The notes under the pieces: generated by a model
Told to the model about the DNA's origin: nothing
Databases searched by the model: none
The model's input: only the letters and a program-made list of their open reading frames with translations
Assembly (NCBI RefSeq): GCF_007655135.1
Contig: NC_045129.1
Coordinates: forward strand, 39,619,122 to 39,683,121
Reading direction: 5' to 3'
From: Punica granatum
Taxonomy: Eukaryota > Streptophyta > Magnoliopsida > Myrtales > Lythraceae
Length of the DNA: 64,000 nucleotides
Program-made: the position numbers and the translations under genes
Part shown: positions 23,363 to 35,000 of the stretch, piece by piece
Position numbering within the stretch: the first letter of the stretch is position 1
Layout of the letters: the number at the start of each line of letters is the position of its first letter

Positions 23363-23482
23363 GTATATCTATATATAGCCTCCCCGACGACCGCTCGGAT
23401 GTCTGGAGAATTGATGAAGCTCGTATATCTATATATAGCCTCCCCGACGACCTCTCGGATGTTTGGAGAATCGATGAAGCTC
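23363..23482 (+). repeat. 60-bp tandem duplication ending in the MIR390 5' arm
   Basis: Two direct copies of a 60-base unit, 23,363-23,422 and 23,423-23,482, differ at only three positions. Each holds CTATATATAGCCTCCCCGAC, then GGAGAAT and GATGAAGCTC. The second copy runs straight into the rest of the mature miRNA. The first copy stops after the first six bases of the mature sequence (AAGCTC). Confidence 0.95.
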
Positions 23483-23557
23483 AGGAGGGATAGCGCCATG
23501 ATCATATGTATGCTACTTAGCTGTGGCGCTATCTATCCTGAGTTTCACGGGTTCTCC
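23465..23557 (+). ncRNA. MIR390: MIR390 precursor hairpin
   Basis: The 5' arm at 23,477-23,497 contains the whole canonical miR390 sequence (AAGCTCAGGAGGGATAGCGC plus a final C). The 3' arm at 23,527-23,547 (CGCTATCTATCCTGAGTTTC plus A) is the star strand. They pair with 19 positions, including two G:U pairs and one G-A mismatch, and leave 2-base 3' overhangs on both sides, as expected for DCL1 products. The lower stem continues with GGAGAA pairing to TTCTCC after a small internal loop. The terminal loop is about 29 bases. miR390 loads into AGO7 and cuts TAS3 RNAs, which starts production of tasiRNAs against ARF2/3/4. The gene is isolated in intergenic DNA. Confidence 0.97.
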
Positions 23558-23909
23558 TTTCTCTCTTATCCATGTCAGGACACAGACCGATGCTCGGTAG
23601 CAGCGTCTCTAACAATAACATCGATTTCCTCGGCTTTGCATATATAGGTATGCATGATCATGATTCGATATATATACATATATGTATTATATAGCATCCA
23701 TGATGCTTCAAGTCATGCAGGCATGATTTGGAGACGAGTCTTCTCCCTTTCTTTTCTATGTTTTAATTCTCCATTTTTTACTAAAAATTAACTAATTATT
23801 CTTCTTCTTTTCTTCTTGGTAGAATTCTTCTATTTCTTTTTGGTAGAAATTACAAAGCTAATTAATTAGTTTCTGAGCTTTCAAACCAACACCCACTCCC
23901 CCTCCCCCC

Positions 23910-23911
<2 letters not shown>

Positions 23912-23960
<49 letters not shown>
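23912..23960 (+). repeat. Poly-C tract (49 C)
   Basis: An uninterrupted run of 49 C, 354 bases downstream of the MIR390 hairpin, preceded by other C-rich sequence. The true length is probably uncertain. Confidence 0.95.
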
Positions 23961-23962
<2 letters not shown>

Positions 23963-25315
23963 TCTCAAGAAAAAAGAAAAGAAAAGAAGTTTTTGTGCGT
24001 TTCTCTGTCGCCTTAGATTTCACTCAAAAAGAAAAAAGATTAAAAAAAAAAGATTGTGGACACACTAAATATATCTATATATAATCGTTAATTTCTATGT
24101 ATTCTGTAGGGACTTCTTTTGATAAACATTGCTTCCTTTATTTTGATCGTTGAGCTTGCAAATATGTATACGCTTAATTAAAGTCCTCTTTTTGGCCTTT
24201 CAAGATCGGCCCCTTTGGCTTATTTCGTCTCTGTAATTGCTTGATTTTTAGGACAATAATGAAGCCAAACATGAGGATTGCTGAATAATATAATGCATGC
24301 CGTCACCAACTTATCCCTGTGAAGATTGATGACCTGTTGGAATTTAGACCCAAGATTTTTTTCTTTCTTTTTATTTTGGGTGATATAAACCAAGAAATAA
24401 GTCTACAAAAATGAAAAAGAAATTATAAGTGGAAATGGAAAATCAATATATAGAATAGAGTACTTTAATTAATTAAGCTGGTGCTTTGTTTGAACCTGGA
24501 TCGGAAAGCCCGCCTCTTGTCTCACTTATACATGCTTTATACATATTGCCGTATTGGGGTTTCTCTTCTTCATGATCGAACTAATCTCCATCACTCAGAA
24601 AACATGTCGATTTGCATTTTTTTTTGGATGAATTTTTGGGTGAATCGATTTGATCATATTTCCCCTTTGAATATCTTTCTCTAGCTTTAAAAAAAAAAAG
24701 AGAGTAAAGCTAGCTAGTAGCAAAATAAATTCAGGGTATATCTTACACTCACGTATTTATATATAATTATCCCGCACAAATATTTTATGCCTCCCTTTCT
24801 TAATTTGAAATTTATTATATATATGAGTACATGCGCGCTAATTGCTATAATATTTAATGTGATTGTTATTTGGTAAGAATATTATACATTTATGCATAAT
24901 GATAATGTCACATGCTGCCTCTATGGGATGTGTATATATCTGCTTGTATGTGTATATATATCAAAATTAGTATCATCAGGTTGGCCACTTAAGGGTCAAG
25001 TAGTAGTGTGTGTGTGAGTATATATATATATATATTTATATTTATATGGTTGGGCTGCCTGTAGATATATATGTATGATGTGGGAAAGTGGGCGAGTTGT
25101 AACTTTAGGGCACAATGTGTGTCCTATCACCCGGAGACAAACCAACCATTTCATATTTAGCACTTGATCTAATTCGTCTTTTAATTTGGTTGCTTACAAA
25201 TTAATTATGTACGTGTTCTTAGTTATATATATATATATATATACACACCTTCTTCATCAATCTTCTATCATGCGAATCTTTGGGCCGTATGGTGGGGACA
25301 AGCTTGATTTGAATT

Positions 25316-25602
25316 CAGATTTTTGCTAATATGACTTTGTACCAGTGTAACATATTTAGTACTCTTAGTCAAACGTTTAATACTTCACTTCAAGTGTTTA
25401 GTATTTTTAATAATCGTGATTAATACAAGTTCTTTTTATTTTTATTTTCAATTTAACTGTTTAGTATTACGATTGAATTGTTTAGTATTTTGTATAATCC
25501 ATCACAAATAGTAAAAGTACTAAATATTTAAATTGAAATACTAAATATTTGAACTAAAGTACTAAATATGTTATGGTGACACGGTGTTATAGTAGAATTT
25601 CC
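25316..25602. mobile_element. Foldback MITE with 8-bp target duplication
   Basis: The arms are inverted: TAACATATTTAGTACTCTTA on the left, and TAACATATTTAGTACTTTAG in the reverse complement of the right. The element is flanked by the direct repeat TTTGAATT (25,308-25,315 and 25,603-25,610). Each arm repeats a TTTAGTATTT word several times. An 8-base duplication is typical of hAT elements. There is no coding capacity. Confidence 0.75.
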
Positions 25603-25642
25603 TTTGAATTAAGTATTGCTTCTGATCAAAAGGTGAACATAG

Positions 25643-25797
25643 TTTTTTTTTTTTAGTTACAAGGGAGGTACATGGCCTAGTATAATAAAATAAAAATCCT
25701 AATATCTAATAAAGGGGTATGGATAGTCCCACTAAGTATTGAATATGGAACATTTTGGTTATCGTGCGAGAGTGTAAGCCACTACGCTATACCCTCT
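25643..25797 (-). mobile_element. tRNA-derived SINE, best copy of its family here
   Basis: Read on the minus strand, it begins GAGGGTATAGCGTAGTGGCT, which contains an exact A box (TAGCGTAGTGG). A diverged B box (TGTTCCATATTC) follows. The end is CTCCCTTGTAACT followed by a 12-base A tail. The same 3' module (GGCCATGTACC / GGCCCATGAACC) recurs near 14.95 and 13.75 kb. Confidence 0.7.
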
Positions 25798-27005
25798 TCA
25801 ATATATATTCTTTTTCCTTTTCTAAAATTATTTATTAAGGGAAATAAATTCAAGGCTTGATTGTTGGATTGAAGATCTCATAATTTAACATAAAATAGTT
25901 GTTCACCCCAGCGATATATAGAAATTGTGGCATGAATATGAAGTGGACTTTATATAAGTTATAAGAATATAGTAAGATAAGAAAAATGCAAAAATATTAT
26001 AATATATATATATATACACACACAAGTATATATTCATATGTACTCGGAGAGGGAGGAGGCAGGTGAATTGGGATGGGAGGATGGAGAAATTTTGGGACAA
26101 AGAAAGGTGGTCTACAAATTTAATTTTATATGATTAATTTGGGAAGAGTACTCTACTCATAAGAATTTTAATACGAAGACAATTAAAGTATATGAAAAAC
26201 TTTTTTATATTTTGAGATGCTTTTTTAAGTTCTCGAATAATAATTTTTTATTTTTTAAGAAAGCGTCTTAATATGTCTAAATAACGTGGACTAATTAGAG
26301 ATAATTCATTGATTTTAGTCCAATTAAAAAAATGATCTAATTCATTTCAAAGGAAGAGGGGATAAAACTAGAAAAATACAAGAATCTCATTTGACAAATT
26401 AAATTATTCTGTCATTCCAAAAGATGATCAATCAAGAGTTGAAGATTTTAAAAACGGATCTCGTGGCGTTTTTTCATAATTGTACCCGGCTTTTATATAT
26501 TATAAAAGATTGATTGATTGACTAGATAGAAACCAACGCGTTATGCGAGGGAATAAGGAAATCAACCAAAAAATATAGTTTGTTCGCTATTTATCAAGAA
26601 AATTTTTAATTTATAAGAAAACTTATACATAGTAAGTGACATAATTTTCTAAAATTAAAATAACAAAATCAAAGAATTTAGAGAGATGGAAATCATTAAG
26701 ATAGAGTTCCAACATTGTGCGACTCAAATTTAAATTTCATAACTTGTAACTATATAATCAGTTGATTTTAAAACTCAGAATATAATTCATCATATTATAT
26801 TTTGAGACTTGTATTTCTTGATATATATATATATGGGTGCAATGTAATGTTTTTAAGTAACATAAAGAATAAAATTATGAATTATTCTATTTGTGCATAC
26901 TTGTTTCTTAAATCTTATATTCCACTTCAAAGATAAGTGAAATTTTGTCTAAAGTGAAGTTCCATATTTCCCAGAATTCATTTTTCTTTAGTCTTTTTAT
27001 TTTTT

Positions 27006-28070
27006 AAGTAACAAATGGTATAATTTCAAAAACGGGCTACTTACTCACATCTTAAATTTGATAATTCATTTTTGAGGTTTACTATTAGTTTGGATTTTCT
27101 TTCATTTTTTTACTAAATTACTTTTGAAAAGATAGATGCTTATGTTTGTTTTTCCCTCCACATTTGAGAAGTCAAAATTTATAAAATTAAATTAATGTGT
27201 AATATTTATAATATCAAATGTCAATATAAATGATAAATGATAAATTTATAATTTTTTTTTGTTATAAGAAGCTAAAAATCGATATATTTAATATATAGAT
27301 ACGTTAACTAATACAATAATATTTTAAATAATGATTTCATATTATTAATGAGATTTTTTTTGTATTTCAAAGTCCATTTTAGATTAAAATGGAAATCATA
27401 AACGTTTTTAGAATTTCCAAATGTCCTTTTACATTTTCTAGGAGTAATTGAATAGTTGGAGAATAAAATATTAAAAAGAAGATGAGTTGAGGTCTGATTT
27501 TTACACATGAGACATTTTTTCCTCGCGCTTTGATTTTTATATATTATAATTGATAATTGATTTTCAAATAACAAATAGTATAGTTTCAAAAAATTACTTA
27601 CTCCCCATATGAAATTTGACACTTTACTTTTAAGTTTTATTAGTTGATTGAATTTTCTTATATTGTTTTTTTAAAATTACTTTGAAAAAGATAAATGTTC
27701 ATGATTTTACTTTAAAAGTGAGGAATAAAAAGTTTATGCAATTAAAGAAATGTATAAAATTTATAATATCAAATATTGATATAAATGATAAATTTATATT
27801 ATTTTGTTATCATAAGAAGCTAAAAATCGAGATATTTTTGTAAATAGATACTTTAGTTAATACAAGCATATTTTAAATAATAATTTTATATTAACAAATG
27901 AGGTTTTCGTATTTCTAAGTCCATTTAATATAAACATAAGAATTGTAAAAGTTTTTAAAATTTCTAAATGTCCTTTTACATTTTCAAGCAGTAATTAATC
28001 AGTCGAAGAATAAAACATTCCAAAAACAAAGAGTTGGGGTTCTGATTTTTAAGCACAGGTGGCACACTTT
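27006..28070. repeat. Two-copy AT-rich tandem repeat, period about 560 bp
   Basis: Copy A (from about 27,006) and copy B (from about 27,566) align along their length. Shared anchors include GTATAATTTC/GTATAGTTTC, AAGAAGCTAAAAATCGA and AAATGTCCTTTTACATTTTC. The copies are diverged by substitutions and small indels. No protein is encoded. Confidence 0.8.
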
Positions 28071-28229
28071 CTGAGTGACTATATATATATATATAGATGA
28101 CGTACGGTTAAGTAAACAATGAAAGGTTGGCTGAGACATAACGGGGATCTGCGTGGAGTTTGCACAGGACCTGTCTCGCGGGACTTGCAGTTCAGCAAGA
28201 TGGAACGACCATTCTCTCTTGACACTCCA

Positions 28230-28600
28230 TAGCTGAAGCTCCTTTCCCCCCTCTATGCGGAAACATTGGCTGCATTACAAGTGCTTTCCATTGTTGACTA
28301 TAAAGGTTGGGACAAGATATGGTTAGAAGGTGATACCTTGCTGCTTGTGGAAGCCATCTCCAATCCCCATTCATTGCCTTGGAAAATTAGATCACTTATT
28401 TAGGATATTAGGCTACTCCTAGATAGCTTTTTTTTATTGGCATTGCTCTAGGCCCTCTCGTTCGGATAACCGTTGTACCCATGACTTGGGCCATTTCGGC
28501 TTCATGTCAAATTTTGATTTCCTATACTGCTATGACCGTTACTCTTGTATCCCGAATATCATTTAGTAATTCAATAAAATTCTGTTTAACTATAAAAAGA
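28230..28600 (+). pseudogene. Degraded RNase H-like domain of a retroelement
   Basis: One frame reads AETLAALQVLSIVDYKGWDK, then IWLEGDTLLLVEAISNPHSL and PWKIRSLI before a stop. This is the usual pattern of the plant RVT_3/RNase H domain found at the end of LINE polyproteins and in related host proteins. Stops and a frame change follow. The end near TTCAATAAAATTCTG and a purine-rich A run resembles a LINE 3' tail. It is a dead fragment. Confidence 0.65.
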
Positions 28601-29201
28601 AAGAAAGAGGTTGGCTCATCGAAAAAAGGAAGGTTATTACTCGTACATATTGTGGGCGTACGTAAGTCCATTTGCACTAACTAGCGTGGCTGCTAAAAAT
28701 CGTGACAAATATCTTACTTTATTAATTTGAAAAATGAGAAGGAAAAAAAATGCCGAGGATATCGATCTTTTGCTCCAGGTGGGGTAGTGCGTCAGTAGAT
28801 ATTAATTGAAGGTACCTCGAGGATATATAACATAAGTTTCATATAGAACTTAGAGATTATATAGCTTCGCTGAAGAATTTTTTTTTTTAATAATGTTAAT
28901 CAAGAGAAACTTTACGTGGTATGCTATTTATATGTATCCATCAAAAAAAGATATGCTATTTATATGTGTAGATAAGGGCGCCAACATATATATATTTATA
29001 TATGTATGAATGTAATTCTGATGATTCAATTCGAAAGAACTAATCAGTGAAATTAATCCCCAAAATGCGTGTGTGTGTATATATATATATATAATATGAA
29101 GTTATACGCACACGGAGTAAGCTGCTTAATTCCAAAATTTTCATGTCCTCTCTAGAAGAGGTCAGTATAGAGCTAGAAAGGAGAGATATATACAGACAGT
29201 C

Positions 29202-29268
<67 letters not shown>

Positions 29269-31256
29269 TACGTACATACAAACACATATACATATACAAA
29301 AGGAACAATCTTAGCTAGCTAATTAATAGTCTGATCTGTTGGTACTTAATGGGCGGGCTATGCATGCGGTGAAGCGAATTAAAAGTTCTGCTGCATATGC
29401 GTCCTTTCTCCGATCGATCGATCCATGTAATGCCCGAGCACTAGCATTCTTCTGTCTGAATTGAATTAGGAATCCACAGCAGTCCATCCATCCATCCATC
29501 CATCCATTTCCAGGCATTCTGATCAGATCAGATCATAAAGCTGGGAAAGTGAAAGGTAACGCAAGGCAGGCCAAGGGCAGAGGTATAAATAAATATGGTG
29601 CAATTAAATTAGCTCGCTCGCTAGTCACTCAATCAGTGGTCCTCCCAAGTCCCAGTCCCTCCCCTCCCCTCCCCTCCTAATGCTTAATTAATTGTTGTTC
29701 TCTCTCTCTCTCCCCCCCCTTTTTTTTTTTTGGTGCCTACAGCTGCTTTCAGTACAGTCTACAGGAAAAAAAGAAAAACGAGAAAAAAGAGAGTAAAAAT
29801 ATGAAGGAGAAGAAAATGTTGGCCGGGAACCACGACAGTGAGACACCATCAATGAAATTTGTCAATGTAATGCGATGCATGTTTCATAAAATATTAATGC
29901 ATGTAAGGAGACTAATAATCAATTAATTTTTTTTGGGCGAATAATTATGAATTAATTAATATTAATGAATGAATGAGTGTATTTAAAAATTTATGGTCTT
30001 TAGATTCATTCATTTCATTTCATGGCCGTGCCTGACATGTGGCGGCGGGAAAATAGCTGCAACCCCTCCGTCCTGGCCAGCCATAATTAGTAATAAAATT
30101 CAAAATCAAAAAGCAAAACCTTCTCTTCCTCTCCTTCCTTATATTTATGGAATAACAATTACTCCTTCTGCACTCGCATGAGCAGGTTGGATCCCATCCG
30201 TCGACAGGCGACAGACAGCCATTAGCAATTGCGCAATTGCGCAATTGGCAAGGCCCCGCCCTTCTCCTCTCCCTTTCAATTTTGTGTTCTGCATGCAACC
30301 GACCAACCATTGATTGAAAAAAAAATAAAAAAAATAATTATATAATATCTCGATATATAGCTATATATATAATAGGCTTTGTATGTCTACGATACTTTTG
30401 TCTCTCTCTAGCTGATCAGATATGTGTATATAGTCATTCATTATATATTATACATAGGCAGGCATGCATTCATTGCATGAAGAATATTCATTCAGACCCA
30501 ACGAAACACACATTTGTCTTTAATATAATACGAGACTGCGCACGTATCAGCTGGGTAAATTACGCACATGCAGGGTTATTTCGGCATATAGTTTTTACTA
30601 ACTAGTCTACGGCATATAGTTATTTCCATAAATAAACTAATTCAACAATATACGGAAAATTGTTGAACTTTTTACCTTTAAATGTAAGAATATTAATTCT
30701 TTTCTTTCTCCGATGGAGATTTTTTTTTTATGTTTTTAGAATTAATTATAGTTTCATTTTGAATAAAATAGTTTCCATAAACTATGTAGGACAACAATAT
30801 ACAAATAATTACGTCGTCATTTTATACATAAATTAATTTATTTGTTATATATAATATAAATTTTATTTGCTATAATAAAATTTTCAACATAAATTTAAAA
30901 TCATAGGAGATTTGTATTGTAATAGTCTAATAATGTATTGAACTCTATACTTATAAGTTTTAGTTCGTTTATAAATTGTACAGTTAGCCTATCACTTGAA
31001 AATTAATTTTTTTACAAATAAAAATTTTTAGATTGAGGGTAAAAGTACCTACATAAACTAATTTTTATTTTTAAATACAAATAAAATTTTTTATATTGAG
31101 GGCAAAAATACTTAGATAAATTAACTCAAGTAAATTTTCTTTTCTAATTTGATTATTTTTAAATTTAATTTAATTTAAATTAGATATAGAAGTAATTATT
31201 ATTTAGATATTGACATTTCTAGCCCTATATCAATAAATATTTACCTTTTTAATCCT
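28601..31256. other. Gene-free spacer with microsatellites
   Basis: The features seen are an AT run followed by GA repeats (29,204-29,264), ATCC units near 29,485, GCAATT repeats near 30,225, and a TATAAATAAATA box at about 29,584 followed by CT-rich DNA. No transcript or hairpin could be tied to that box. Confidence 0.5.
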
Positions 31257-31257
31257 A

Positions 31258-31290
31258 CTAGTAGAAAGACGCGTGTGTTGCACGCGAGAC
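31258..31290 (-). mobile_element. Helitron-type 3' terminus
   Basis: Read on the minus strand, a GCGTG-CAACA-CACGC hairpin is followed by GTCTTTCTA and CTAG, then T. This is the hairpin-plus-CTRR arrangement of Helitron 3' ends. The 5' TC end of the element was not identified. Confidence 0.55.
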
Positions 31291-31981
31291 TTTAGAATTT
31301 AATTGTAAAAATACTTTTTGTTTTTTGCTAAGCTAATGAACTAAGAGTAGAAAATGTTGGAAAATTAGTTATGACAAGATTATTATGATTAATGGTGTTA
31401 ATAAAAATGCACTATAGTATTGTATATATATAAAAAAGCTGAAACTTTTCACATGATTTCAATTGTTACTATTCTCAAATTCTTGTTAACCACCAAAGTG
31501 AAAAAAACAATACATATGGTCAAATAACTAGAATAATGAGAATAGCCTCTCACAAATTGTTTATAAGATTATGCTATTGATATTGCCTCATTTAGTCGAT
31601 CCGTATTGTTCATAGTCATCATGCTCTATAATCTCTCCGTAAGTACGATTCCTTCAATTTGCCTTGTTAAGACGGCGAATGTGTAAGTTTTTCTTACCAA
31701 GTCATACAAATATTAATACCTTGTCCATGCATATATGAATTATGTGCCAAACATAAATATTTTTTAATTGAAAAATCATGTGTTTAGTCCAGGTACTCAT
31801 GCATGTTATATTGCTTTGGTTCTGGAACTTATCATGCTTACATCTAAAGTAAACAACATAGAATGACTCATTGAAGATTCTTGTATGATGGAACTATGTA
31901 GATCATTATCCATTGATTATGGTTGTAAACAAAAAAGGTACTTGACGCATGCACAAATAACATTTGCTACCTTTGATTATA

Positions 31982-32012
31982 CTAGTCAGAAGGCCACGTG
32001 CTTTGCACGTAG
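31982..32012 (-). mobile_element. Helitron-type 3' terminus
   Basis: Read on the minus strand, an ACGTGC-AAA-GCACGT hairpin is followed by a short spacer and CTAG, then T. The layout matches the end at 31,258. Confidence 0.55.
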
Positions 32013-35000
32013 GAGCATCTATAGGAAACATTCATATATGTGGTTTCTTTAAACATGAAAATGACATTAAGATACTTTCATAAATTTAATAAGGTAAAAT
32101 TACATTTTTATTTTACATTGCAAAATTTATTACAATTATTAAGGACCAGGTTCTGGACCGAGTATTCTATGGGCCGAATAGGCCCGCGTAGCCTGTTGAG
32201 TTGGGCTCACTTGGGTAGGCCCTGGTCTGCCCAGCAAAGCGGGTGGTTGGCTCAACATGGATGGGAGAGTTTATTGGTAACTTCCTAATTTACTTCGATA
32301 TGGTATTTGCTGAACATATAGAGAATCCCACAAGTTAAGGTAATTGATATTCTTATGATCATCCATAAATGTCAAGGTACACCCATTTTTAAAGAGATTA
32401 GATACTCCTTATTCTCGTGAAACCCTAATTGACTTGAGCGTCGGAGAGGAAATCGGGCCACCACCCCGATCTGCCCCTTTGTGCAGGCTAATCGAGAGCA
32501 CGAGGATTGCACTTGGATTCAAACCGATTCACAAGTCTGTAACAACCACCATGTTTCTTATCTATTATTGAAGTGTCATATATTTAAATTGGTGTATGCT
32601 ATCCTTATTTTTTACTTAACAGAGAGCTTTTTGTAAAAATATAATGCTGGCTAGACACTTGAGGAGAGAAGTTAGCAAATACGGAATAACAATGCAAAGT
32701 AAACATAGGAAATTGAGTTATTAAAACATTCTACTTATTCCGTCAAGGATCTTTAAAGATATCACGTCATTGTCCTATAGTCCACTCTCGTTGCAACCCC
32801 AACATAGCTTGAGGAGAGAAGTTTGGGAATGCAAACCATTTTTATCCTGAATTGAGTCCAAGCAGCCTTGGATGGGAAAGTTGACCAATTGGTACCTCTC
32901 AAAACAACCCCTGCAGGATTGATATTATAAAGCGACCAAGATAATTTGGAACTATGAACCACTATCAATAGAATATTGAACGAGGAAAGAATTTTGGACA
33001 ATTTTCGGTGCTCGAATCATAACCTCTTCCCCAATATTTTGTTGGGATTCAACATCGACCCTTCACTTTCACTCTTCAAGAAACAATAATTCCAGTTGGA
33101 ACACCGGCCATAAGAGCAAGCAATCAATGCCAGAGTGGCAAACCTCAAACCATCCAATATCACTAATTGAAGAGGCCACTGACATTCACCCTAATCCCTG
33201 TAATAATAAAGAAGAAAGTTATCTATGAGGCTTCTTGCCTCATGCTCCTTGTTCATAAGAGCAGTGGATTTTCTTCAGAAAAAAGGTCTTCATTTCTATG
33301 TCATTTATTCTCATCTTTTATATAGCAACTGTCAGAAAGTATTAGATATCAAGAAGAATTTTCATGCACTTCACGAGAGAGAGAGAACTTTATTATGAAA
33401 CCAATAACAATGCTATGGGAAGCATCGCATGAGTCTAATCACCAGTAAATGCCAGTCATTCCAAAATAAATATCCAACCATAAAAGGGAAAGGGAGAATA
33501 GCTATTTCAACTCATATTACACATATATAAGATAATATAAATCTTTTACTTTGATGATCAGCTAAAAAATTCCTCTTTGAATGCAATTTGTTAGGGTTGC
33601 TAGTTCAATGTAACATATTCTTACCAAGAAAATACTGTCTTTTTTATCTTTGAGATATATGTAACTTCACCTTTTGGATAGATTTTTGAAATGGGTGATG
33701 TTCCAAAAAGAATTATAAAAAAAAAAAGGAGAAGAGAAGTTTAATTGAAAGAGGGGCAGTTGCTTCTTTAGGCTGCCACCGTTGTCAGCCTGTTAAAATA
33801 AGCAAGCTCACTGAAAAATGGCACTCAAAGTGCAGCTATAAAATGGAAATTTCATTCCATATGGAATAGATGGTCAGGGCAAGATCATCTGATCAAGTCC
33901 GTACCTTCAAGTGATGAAACAAAAGAAAAGCAAGGTAGCTTTTCCAGATCATTAGGGTCGTAGATGTAAAGTCATCTTGCGGAGAGCCATAAGCAGGCAA
34001 TAGGAATTCAATGCTTTTAATTCTGATCGCAAACTCTCGAGCAAGCTTAATACAAAAGTGCTTAATTAGCAGAGATGAATGTGGCACGGATATATTAATG
34101 ACCACAAAACATGAGATCATGAATCGCTCAGAACCCCGAAGAATGTGAAAGAACACCCAATTGTTATCTTAATCAGGGAGGAAAGGACAAAATATTTATT
34201 ATTTCAGCAATCTTTGAACAAATTTGCGGGGGTGAAATATTTATATAATAAAAATGAAGTGAGATAATTCCTATGTTCATAAGTCCTTGTCAGTTTTCCA
34301 ACTTGTGGTTTATTCTACTTAGAAAATATATATTGAGACAACAATAGCAATACAATTTGTTAAGTATGTACAGATAACTTTGAAATGCACTGCAAGTAAT
34401 GGTACTACTCAACTTACCTTTTGAGCTTGATAAAGCCACTGAGAATCACTGAAGAGTAGCTTTTTGGCAAAAATATCCTCAATCCAGTCAAAATGTTCTG
34501 CAATCAAATAAGATTCTGACGATAATAGGATATAAAGGATTACATGTTAGAGCTTTACTGACTTTGGCATAATCCCACAATGCTTTTAGAGCTGTAGAGC
34601 TGGTTTGAACATCAGCAACGACATTCAAGTTGAGAAACCTGATCTCATCACAAGAATTGACAGTTTCCAATTTTCAGTTGCATTCGTGAGAGAGCTTCTA
34701 CTTTTTAGGAGGAAATTTCTCCACGATATTGGTATATAAATTCCTCGATGTTTCAACATACCTTGATTCGTTCACAAGAAAAAGCACTCTTCTATACTTT
34801 TTAAAACGAGCAGCTGAAAAACAGTTCAAACATTGGGAAGTGCCTATATGAAAGTACAAGGATAATAACATAATATCATGCCTTGACAAGATGAGTTCCG
34901 AATTTGATTATTATGGACAGCTCATATCCAAGGTGTTTCTCAAAAAGAGTGCATCTCTGATATATGACGACCGCCCCTAGTCTCTATATCCCCGGTGTCA

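Larger units (their letters stand above)
23961..27005. other. Gene-free AT-rich spacer
   Basis: This stretch holds AT microsatellites (for example near 25,020 and 25,225), a MITE (25,316-25,602) and a SINE (25,643-25,797). No gene is seen. Confidence 0.55.

Noticed and set aside
29204..29264. AT and GA repeats as a possible CRISPR-like or functional array
   Set aside because: They are plain dinucleotide microsatellites without spacers.
29584..29830. TATA box followed by CT-rich leader, possible non-coding RNA gene
   Set aside because: No hairpin, known miRNA, reading frame or terminator could be tied to it.
32762..33001. 79-codon open frame on the minus strand
   Set aside because: It could be another exon of the unknown fragment at 34.4 kb, but it shows no shared family and no consistent splice phase.
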